Shown: positions 59,318 to 64,000 of the stretch, in pieces | Layout of the letters: each line of letters opens with the position of its first letter | Numbering within the stretch: the stretch's first letter is position 1 | IMG/VR virus record: IMGVR_UViG_3300045921_000463 | Span: 16,457 to 80,456 of that record | Strand: one strand, 5' to 3' | Origin: a virus | Length of the DNA stretch: 64,000 nucleotides | Notes under the pieces: generated by a model | Database searches by the model: none | Told to the model about the DNA's origin: nothing | What the model saw: the letters and a program-made list of their open reading frames with translations, nothing else | Made by a program: the position numbers and the translations under genes

Positions 59318-59869
59318 TCAACGGTTGTCCATTATCAAGTTTGCGTTGGCGAGGGTATCCGAAACAGGAACTACTGCCGTCTCTCCCTCGTTCAAGGCCA
59401 AAAAGTTATGCTTGTATTCTGACGGATAAGGGGCAAGCAGCATCACATGTTTCACAAGAATATCGACACACCGCCCGGAGCGCGGAAGCTCGCCAAGCGT
59501 TTTGGCACTTGCGTGATAATTCCCCTCCTCATCGACTTGCAATACGATTTTCACCAGAACCCTGTCCTTTGGCTTCCGGTGAACCGCATCGCGCAGCGGC
59601 CACAGGGTCTGCACGTTCTTGCCTGTGCGCGCATCTCTTTTCAATCGCGAACTGTCCGAATGCACCAACCCCATGTCGATCAGTTCGCGTACGCGCGCCG
59701 TCGCCGAAGTTCCGCGCAGTCCGCAGCCGCGCGTCACGTCGCTCCTGCAACAGCCCGGATTCTGCACTATGAACTGCCAAACATCGAAAAGTTGTCCTTG
59801 CAGATGCGGATTCCGCACCGCCGTTTCCGTTTCCCACTCGGGAGTAGCCTGATTGACATAGGATGTCAT
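59318..59869 (-). CDS. Putative winged-helix protein
   Basis: 183 aa from the ATG at 59869 (ATGA overlap); an in-frame ATG at 59878 is possible. Helix-turn-helix-like region at 20-65 (LFDVWQFIVQNPGCCRSDVT, TSATARVRELIDMGLV) with a wing of basic residues. The C-terminal half is a mixed domain (VLVKIVLQVDEEGNYHASAKTL). A regulator is likely; no partner seen. Confidence 0.65.
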   Translation of the reverse strand: MTSYVNQATPEWETETAVRNPHLQGQLFDVWQFIVQNPGCCRSDVTRGCGLRGTSATARVRELIDMGLVHSDSSRLKRDARTGKNVQTLWPLRDAVHRKPKDRVLVKIVLQVDEEGNYHASAKTLGELPRSGRCVDILVKHVMLLAPYPSEYKHNFLALNEGETAVVPVSDTLANANLIMDNR

Positions 59870-60234
59870 GTTATCCATCGCTTCGCAGATTTGCATATGG
59901 AAAGATATGCTTTTACGACAGCGTACGCAAGCGAAGTATCGGTAACTGCTGCACAAAACGACTTTCTGCTCGCCGGATAATTCTTCCAGTCGAGAACTTC
60001 TGTAAAAGACAGAAAGACACGAAAACAACGATGGTGCGGATAATTCGCCTGCAACGTTTCAACACGAGCATCGAACCGCAGGCATACAGCCTCCATGATG
60101 TTCACGTCATTTACATGAGACACACCAAGTTTTCGTCCGATCAAAAGCATCAGTTTTGTGGAATCTGTTTCCAGAAGATCGAAAGCATCGTCGATTTCGG
60201 ACTTGCGTCTGAAACGAAGTTTGCGGACAGCCAT
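59866..60234 (-). CDS. Hypothetical basic protein
   Basis: 122 aa, basic N-terminus (MAVRKLRFRRKSEIDD) and helical body (TDTSLAYAVVKAYLSICK). The start at 60234 abuts palindrome 60234-60250 and has no ribosome site. Function unknown. Coupled to the winged-helix gene by ATGA. Confidence 0.65.
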   Translation of the reverse strand: MAVRKLRFRRKSEIDDAFDLLETDSTKLMLLIGRKLGVSHVNDVNIMEAVCLRFDARVETLQANYPHHRCFRVFLSFTEVLDWKNYPASRKSFCAAVTDTSLAYAVVKAYLSICKSAKRWIT

Positions 60235-60250
60235 TATAACCCCGTTATAG
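60234..60250. repeat. Dispersed palindrome, site 24
   Basis: TAAC-3 bp-GTTA. Touches the ATG of gene 59866-60234. Confidence 0.82.
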
Positions 60251-60342
60251 ACAAGCAAAACGACCGGCACAACAGACGGTCGCCACGCAGCGTTCGTGCA
60301 ATACGCGAGGTCATGCCGAGTTTGATTAGTCAATAGATAGCA

Positions 60343-61149
60343 TCACAGGCGCACAGCCTGAATGTGTTGGTAATCGTAGTTTCTCCGACGACCGAGAGAC
60401 ACCCACCCTTCCTCTTCCCATATGCGCCACCACATGTCGTATTGCGGACGCGCGAGCCATGCCTTGTCGCCACCCGCTCGCAAAGGATTCATTTCGGGAT
60501 CGATGTCGATGGCCGCAGCCACCGCATGAACCGACAGCCGCGTACCGCCCCGCATCAGCCTGTTGTTGTAGCATCCCCCGAAAAGATCGAGGCGAAGCCG
60601 CCTTACCTCGTCGTACCCGTAATGGTCGAGCACCTTTTTCAGACACTGCATCATGCTGTCGGCGCATCGCTTGTTGACAACAATACGGTTGACCGTTGTA
60701 TTCGTGTCCCACGCCAGCCGCATCGGATACGGAAGCTCTCGTGTCACGTTATTCTCGCCGGGTTTGCCGTAAAATGCGATCATGTCCCTGTAAAGAGGCC
60801 ACCGACCTTCCGTTTTCGTATCGCCATCCACGCCCCGCAGATGGTTCTGCCAAAGCTCGATGGCATACTCTGTAGCGGGACCGTAAAGGCCGTCGATCCT
60901 GCCGCGATACCATCCATTCCTTGCGAAGAAGTGCTGATTTACAGCCAGTCTCTGTCTTTCATAAGAAAACACGATATGCCCGTGGTCGCTCCATTCGCCG
61001 TCGATACCGTGCATGACATCTACATATTGTCGTACCGCGCGTTGCGTCATCGGACCCTCGACGCCATCGACAGCACCCCCGTAAAATCCGCCGACCTGCA
61101 AGTACCGCTGCAAGTCGAATGACGACATGCCCTTGTATCGCGAGTTCAT
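60343..61149 (-). CDS. Endolysin: peptidoglycan-binding repeats and M15-type peptidase
   Basis: 268 aa. Two N-terminal peptidoglycan-binding modules (FDLQRYLQVGGFYGGAVDG; VNQHFFARNGWYRGRIDG), then an M15 D-Ala-type peptidase domain with SVHAVAAAIDIDP (H and D zinc ligands) and a C-terminal DYQHIQ. Start 61149 has GGAG 8 nt upstream. It cleaves peptide crosslinks. It is far from the GH24 lysis cassette, so it may act late in lysis or be virion associated. Confidence 0.83.
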   Translation of the reverse strand: MNSRYKGMSSFDLQRYLQVGGFYGGAVDGVEGPMTQRAVRQYVDVMHGIDGEWSDHGHIVFSYERQRLAVNQHFFARNGWYRGRIDGLYGPATEYAIELWQNHLRGVDGDTKTEGRWPLYRDMIAFYGKPGENNVTRELPYPMRLAWDTNTTVNRIVVNKRCADSMMQCLKKVLDHYGYDEVRRLRLDLFGGCYNNRLMRGGTRLSVHAVAAAIDIDPEMNPLRAGGDKAWLARPQYDMWWRIWEEEGWVSLGRRRNYDYQHIQAVRL

Positions 61150-61163
61150 CTGTTTTCTCCCGT

Positions 61164-61382
61164 TCAGAAGTTTTTCCGCAACCACCACGCTGCCACGTAA
61201 AGCTCGATTTCGTCGTCCTCAACTCCGTTTTCAAGCGTTTCGACACTATCGGGATGCAACACCGATTTCGGTACCCATACTTCTATCATTTTTCCATGTT
61301 CGTCATGTTCGAAGCTCACGCATACTGCATTAGGTGTCTCCCTGTGCAATATGCACAGAAATCCGTAATATTTCGTTTTCAT
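61164..61382 (-). CDS. Small hypothetical protein
   Basis: 72 aa. Beta-rich (YGFLCILHRETPNAVCVSF, IEVWVPKSVL) with C-terminal helix (IELYVAAWWLRKN). The VWVPKS motif recurs in small phage proteins (recollection). GAGG 8 nt before the ATG and its own promoter upstream at 61406-61434. Function unknown. Confidence 0.65.
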   Translation of the reverse strand: MKTKYYGFLCILHRETPNAVCVSFEHDEHGKMIEVWVPKSVLHPDSVETLENGVEDDEIELYVAAWWLRKNF

Positions 61383-61405
61383 GCCGCAGACCTCATGTTA
61401 AAAAT

Positions 61406-61434
61406 ATGATAGCATATGCACACGAGCAAGTAAA
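61406..61434 (-). promoter_or_regulatory. Sigma70-like promoter before the endolysin genes
   Basis: TTTACT (61429-61434), 17 bp, TATCAT (61406-61411). No palindrome nearby. The likely start is about 18 nt before the ATG at 61382. Confidence 0.55.
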
Positions 61435-61442
61435 CGATAAGC

Positions 61443-61979
61443 TCATCGTCCAGAAAATACGCGGGGCCACCCTTTGTAATACTCGTGAGTGCAGCCGCGA
61501 TCAAAGCGGTACCACGCAGCGTCCTCGAAGCCCGATTTTCCGTTCTGCAACCAGCTTATACGTCCAACCGGAACGAAATCCGACATGTATTTCATTGAAT
61601 TCGTACAAAATCGCTCGTTATTTACCAGTGCAGACGACAAAAGCAGCCAGGTCGGTCTCAAAAGCGTAAAGTGTTCGATCATTTCCCTGAGAAGATTTTC
61701 CTTCCACGGGGGATTGGTGATAATGAGTTCTGCACCGTTCAGGTGTCTTTCTTCAAGCTGACGAAAGTCTAGTCGAACTATACTGGAATGTTGCGGTTCG
61801 ATGTCGTATTTCGCAACACAGCGAGCCACGGGTTTCAACGCTCTCACAAGGTGGTTGCCGCCCGCGCACGGTTCGCAGTAGGTCATTCCCCTGACATATC
61901 GGTAAAGAGGTAAAGCCGCCTTGAGCGGAGTAGGATAGTAATCTCTTTCGTGGCGCTCGAAGTCTGACCTTTTTCCCAT
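61443..61979 (-). CDS. DNA adenine methyltransferase (small phage type)
   Basis: 178 aa. SAM motif I region MTYCEPCAGGNHLVRAL, catalytic motif IIITNPPW, and DYYPTP near the N-terminus as in short phage N6-adenine methylases of the DNMT type. GGAG 9 nt before the ATG at 61979. Expected role is protection from host restriction; specificity not predictable. Confidence 0.82.
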   Translation of the reverse strand: MGKRSDFERHERDYYPTPLKAALPLYRYVRGMTYCEPCAGGNHLVRALKPVARCVAKYDIEPQHSSIVRLDFRQLEERHLNGAELIITNPPWKENLLREMIEHFTLLRPTWLLLSSALVNNERFCTNSMKYMSDFVPVGRISWLQNGKSGFEDAAWYRFDRGCTHEYYKGWPRVFSGR

Positions 61980-62006
61980 TTGCTGTGCTCCTTTTGTAGG
62001 CGGGAT

Positions 62007-62035
62007 AAGGTAGCACGTTGTCCTTGCGTGCGCAA
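62007..62035 (-). promoter_or_regulatory. Possible promoter for the adenine methyltransferase
   Basis: TTGCGC (62030-62035), 17 bp, TACCTT (62007-62012); weak -10. Palindrome 62049-62065 is centred about 57 bp upstream of the likely start. Confidence 0.45.
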
Positions 62036-62048
62036 TAAGATACCGCTT

Positions 62049-62065
62049 CTATAACCAAGTTATAG
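62049..62065. repeat. Dispersed palindrome, site 25
   Basis: CTATAAC-3 bp-GTTATAG. Between the AT-rich repeats and the adenine methyltransferase promoter. Confidence 0.85.
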
Positions 62066-62077
62066 TTCTTTACGTTT

Positions 62078-62135
62078 TAGATTTTTAGTATTCTAGATTT
62101 TTAGTATTCTAGATTTTTAGTATTCTAGATTTTTA
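62078..62135. repeat. 16-bp tandem repeat TAGATTTTTAGTATTC
   Basis: About 3.6 exact copies. Each junction reads TTCTAGATT. The element TAGATTTTT recurs in the region to the right and in the noncoding block at 17.2-17.4 kb. Confidence 0.9.
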
Positions 62136-62159
62136 TACTACTTTTTACATATTTTTTCT

Positions 62160-62452
62160 AAAATTTTCGATACTATAAATAGTGCAGACTTTATTTTAGA
62201 TTCTTTATCTAGAATTTTTCAGACTTCATTTTACATATTCTTCCTAAAATTTTTAAGACTCTATTTTAGATTTTTCAAATAAAATTTTTTAAGACTTTAT
62301 TTTAGATTTTTCAAATAAAATTTTCGATACTATAAATAGTGCAGAGTCTATTTTAGATTTTTCAAATAAAATTTTCCAGACTCTATTTTAGATTTTTCAA
62401 ATAAAATTTTTTAAGACTTTATTTTAGATTTTTCAAATAAAATTTTCCAGAC
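62160..62452. repeat. AT-rich iteron-like repeats
   Basis: A 27-bp core, TATTTTAGATTTTTCAAAT plus AAAATTTT, starts at 62262, 62298, 62349, 62384 and 62420 (spacing 36, 51, 35 and 36 bp). Degraded copies lie left of it. The segment CGATACTATAAATAGTGCAG occurs twice (near 62168 and 62325). Confidence 0.85.
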
Positions 62453-62493
62453 ATATTGTGTTAGTGGGGGGGTGTTTTGGTGATTCGCTGAAT

Positions 62494-62524
62494 TAATTAA
62501 GCCGGGGTATCCCCGGCTTAATTA
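62494..62524 (-). terminator. Strong terminator after the 119-aa gene
   Basis: 14-bp perfect stem TAATTAAGCCGGGG with loop TAT; minus-strand downstream side is AATTC with T residues. It may work in both directions. Confidence 0.75.
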
Positions 62525-62548
62525 GAGGCTGGAATTGTCGATATTGCG

Positions 62549-62908
62549 CTAGACGAATTGCGGCAGGCAAACGCAGAGTGTATCCCCGGCGCCGTGTTGC
62601 AATATGAGGCAAGCGATTTCCCCGCGCGGCATATCGCGCAAATGCGCAATGTCGAGCAGATAATCCGGAATCGAGCAATTATTGGCTTGAATAAAACCGT
62701 CCGTGAAGGGCGGAATATCGGGGGCGTGGACGTAAAAGGCACGCGCGAGATAGGTGTTTTTGATGATTTCCGGCAAAGAATGCGCGATTTCGATATTGAA
62801 GACGTTAGCCGCAATCGCGCGAATCGCGGAATCGGTTTCCGCGATATGTTCGGGCGCGGTGGAAAAAAAGAGGAAGTTGCAAGTAAGGCCGGGCGGATAG
62901 TTGCGCAT
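62549..62908 (-). CDS. Hypothetical protein
   Basis: 119 aa. Looks globular alpha/beta with several Cys (CNFLFF, NNCSIPDYLL, EIACLILQHG, LCVCLPQF). No family recognised. Weak ribosome site. Codon use resembles the next gene (frequent GCG, CGC, GAA, ATT) and differs from the body of the genome. Followed by a strong terminator. Confidence 0.68.
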   Translation of the reverse strand: MRNYPPGLTCNFLFFSTAPEHIAETDSAIRAIAANVFNIEIAHSLPEIIKNTYLARAFYVHAPDIPPFTDGFIQANNCSIPDYLLDIAHLRDMPRGEIACLILQHGAGDTLCVCLPQFV

Positions 62909-62941
62909 GACGGGATTCCGTGGTTAGAGGTTGAAAATGAA

Positions 62942-62968
62942 TCGCGCGCGGGGTTAGCCCGCGCGCGA
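62942..62968 (-). terminator. Hairpin between the two right-end genes
   Basis: 11-bp stem TCGCGCGCGGG/CCCGCGCGCGA with loop GTTAG, then TTCATTTTC on the minus strand. May weakly terminate or balance expression. Confidence 0.55.
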
Positions 62969-62982
62969 CGATTGCGATTAGA

Positions 62983-63693
62983 TTAGACCGGCTTGCGAGT
63001 GCCGAGATAACGCGAGTCGGCCCGCGCGCGATCCGTGGCGTGCAGGCGGTTCCCGTTATCGGAAACGGCGAGAAACCCCGCTTTGACGAGACGATTGATG
63101 GCGCCCGCGTCCGTGGCTTTCGCCGAACCCGAGTAGTAGGGATTCCGGCGCTTGCCGCTGCCCGCATCGGTGCCCGCCGCATGGATTTCCGCGAGGGTCG
63201 CGGAATCCCCGCGCGGCCGCATGACGGAACCGAAGAAATAGAGGAAAGCAGAGTCGCGATCGCTGAAAGTGCCGAAATTGGTGCGGCAGGCCGCGACCGT
63301 GTCGGCATCCCGAGTCGCCGTGCGGTAGGTGATTGCTTCCGCCGCCGCCGCTTCCGCCGCCGCCGCCGCTTCCGCCGCTTTCGCCGCCGCCGCTTCCGCC
63401 GCTTCCGCCGCTTCCGCCGCTTCCGCCGCTTTCGTGGCTTTGATTGCCGCCGCTTCCGCTTCCGCCGCTTCCGCTTCCGCCGCCGCCGCTTCCGCCGCCG
63501 CTTCCGCCGCTTTCGCCGCCGCTTCCGCCGCTTCCGGCGCTTTCGCCGCCGCTTCCGCCGCTTTCGCCGCCGCTTCCGCCGCAATTTGATCGGATTCGAT
63601 AGCGGAGTCGGCAGCTTGGATCGCGGCCCGGCGCGATTCCGCTTTCGATGGAACCGCTTTAGCGCGCGGCTTGCGCTTAGAGTCGTTAAGCAT
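62983..63693 (-). CDS. Ala/Glu/Lys-repeat protein with C-terminal winged-helix-like domain
   Basis: 236 aa. Residues about 1-35 basic. Residues 37-120 are almost only Ala, Glu and Lys in helical repeats such as AEAAAKAAEAAAK, predicted to be one long helix or coiled coil. The C-terminal 110 aa (FGTFSDRDSAFLYFFGS, AGAINRLVKAGFLAVSDNG) resembles a winged helix or a small DNA-binding domain. It is expressed from the strongest promoter context at the right end. A DNA-bridging or scaffold role is speculation. Confidence 0.72.
   Translation of the reverse strand: MLNDSKRKPRAKAVPSKAESRRAAIQAADSAIESDQIAAEAAAKAAEAAAKAPEAAEAAAKAAEAAAEAAAAEAEAAEAEAAAIKATKAAEAAEAAEAAEAAAAKAAEAAAAAEAAAAEAITYRTATRDADTVAACRTNFGTFSDRDSAFLYFFGSVMRPRGDSATLAEIHAAGTDAGSGKRRNPYYSGSAKATDAGAINRLVKAGFLAVSDNGNRLHATDRARADSRYLGTRKPV
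63333..63590 (-). repeat. Triplet-based repeat encoding Ala/Glu/Lys tract
   Basis: Minus strand is (GCG)n interspersed with GAA and AAA, with no T for long stretches. Codon choice is uniform (Ala GCG, Glu GAA, Lys AAA), so the tract arose by DNA repeat expansion. Confidence 0.85.
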
Positions 63694-63759
63694 GAGAGCC
63701 CCCGATTAGGCTAAGGTTAAGGTTAGGCGAGCCGGGAAGTGAGCCCCGGCACGCAAGGC

Positions 63760-63788
63760 ATTATATAGGGCGCGCCGCGCCGCGATGC
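63760..63788 (-). promoter_or_regulatory. Strong sigma70-like promoter at the right end
   Basis: TTGCAT (63783-63788), 17 bp, TATAAT (63760-63765). The palindrome 63800-63818 is centred about 56 bp upstream of the likely start. Likely early promoter. Confidence 0.7.
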
Positions 63789-63799
63789 AAGCGAGTTGT

Positions 63800-63818
63800 G
63801 CGCTATAACCGGTTATAA
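63800..63818. repeat. Dispersed palindrome, site 26
   Basis: GCTATAAC-2 bp-GTTATAAGC. Upstream of the right-end promoter; shows that the GC-rich right end belongs to the same genome. Confidence 0.88.
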
Positions 63819-63887
63819 GCCGGGCCGCGCCGGGCCGCGCCGGGTGCCGCAGGTGCCGCCTGGTGGCACGGGCCGCGCCGGGTGCCG

Positions 63888-64000
63888 CTGGGCGCGCCGG
63901 GTGCCGCTGGGCGCGCCGGGTGCCGCTGGGCGCGCCGGGTGCCGCTGGGCGCGCCGGGTGCCGCTGGGCGCGCCGGGTGCCGCTGGGCGCGCTGGGTGCC
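63888..64000. repeat. 19-bp tandem repeat reaching the window edge
   Basis: CTGGGCGCGCCGGGTGCCG starts at 63888, 63907, 63926, 63945, 63964 and 63983 (last copy has one change). It continues past the window. 19 bp is not a multiple of three, so it is unlikely coding. Each unit contains GGCGCGCC. Confidence 0.88.

Larger units (their letters stand above)
61980..62548. other. Noncoding AT-rich repeat block
   Basis: 569 bp without a gene. Contains, right to left: terminator 62494-62524, iteron-like repeats, 16-bp repeats, the palindrome 62049-62065, and a possible promoter. Very AT-rich in contrast to the GC-rich right flank. Replication origin is the leading idea. Confidence 0.65.

Noticed and set aside
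62078-62452. CRISPR array
   Set aside because: Repeats have no unique spacers of constant length, the units are AT-rich and variable, and there are no cas genes. The Cas4-like nuclease at 2053 is far away.
63040-63714. Arg/Phe-rich plus-strand frame over the Ala/Glu/Lys repeat
   Set aside because: Antisense shadow of a triplet repeat; composition is not protein-like and no start signal is seen.
1-64000. Integrase, excisionase, repressor or attachment site
   Set aside because: I found no tyrosine or serine recombinase motif and no int-adjacent tRNA duplication. The tRNA-Arg is complete and has no nearby integrase. The window is probably from a lytic phage, though genes may lie outside it.

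Overview
The window looks like most of the genome of a long-tailed (siphovirus-type), apparently lytic phage. Essentially every gene lies on the minus strand, packed with ATGA stop/start overlaps. The tail-tip genes (two DUF2460 proteins, a DUF2163 hub, an NlpC/P60 peptidase and a giant TIM-barrel tail protein) have the order and type of genes 12-15 of the Rhodobacter gene transfer agent. With the DUF2793 protein this points to an alphaproteobacterial host, most likely Rhodobacterales (inference). I found no integrase, repressor or RNA polymerase, so the phage probably uses host RNA polymerase; several sigma70-like promoters are visible.

Layout in transcription order, right to left. 63.9-62.5 kb: a 19-bp tandem repeat at the window edge, a strong promoter, and two genes of unknown function, one with a long Ala/Glu/Lys repeat. 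62.46-62.07 kb: an AT-rich block of tandem repeats without genes. 62.0-58.9 kb: adenine methyltransferase, M15-type endolysin and small regulatory-type proteins. 58.9-53.8 kb: glycosyltransferase, ParB-like protein, small and large terminase. 53.7-43.4 kb: zinc-finger proteins, portal, protease, scaffold, major capsid protein, connectors and tail tube. 43.1-31.1 kb: tail chaperone with a programmed -1 frameshift, tape measure and GTA-like tail tip. 31.1-27.7 kb: GC-rich tail-fibre genes. 27.7-25.5 kb: lysis cassette (GH24 lysozyme, holin-like protein, spanin pair). 25.4-20.9 kb: cytosine methyltransferase, a module of Ycf46-like AAA ATPase, unknown protein, Ycf35/DUF1257 and DUF2997, and a tRNA-Arg. 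20.5-17.5 kb: an Ig-like protein and small genes. 17.2-0.3 kb: replication and recombination: DnaB-type helicase, a DNA polymerase I fused to a uracil-glycosylase-like domain and interrupted by an intein, ThyX, primase, single-strand-binding-like protein, SF2 helicase, RecA, two PD-(D/E)XK nucleases and a RuvC-like resolvase.

Three things stand out. First, a short palindrome, TAAC-N2/3-GTTA, usually extended to GC-A/T-ATAAC...GTTAT-A/T-GC, occurs 26 times exactly plus 4 near-copies across the whole window; about two would be expected by chance at equal base frequencies. It sits inside genes, on stop/start junctions, beside terminator hairpins, and about 56 or 69 bp upstream of five possible promoters. 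It is absent from the GC-rich fibre block and the intein. Second, the Ycf46/Ycf35/DUF2997 module has its own promoter and leader hairpin and no assigned role. Third, the polymerase intein splits the catalytic O-helix, so splicing should be needed for replication.

All calls are from reading the sequence and translated frames. No database search was run, and family names are from recognition of motifs.
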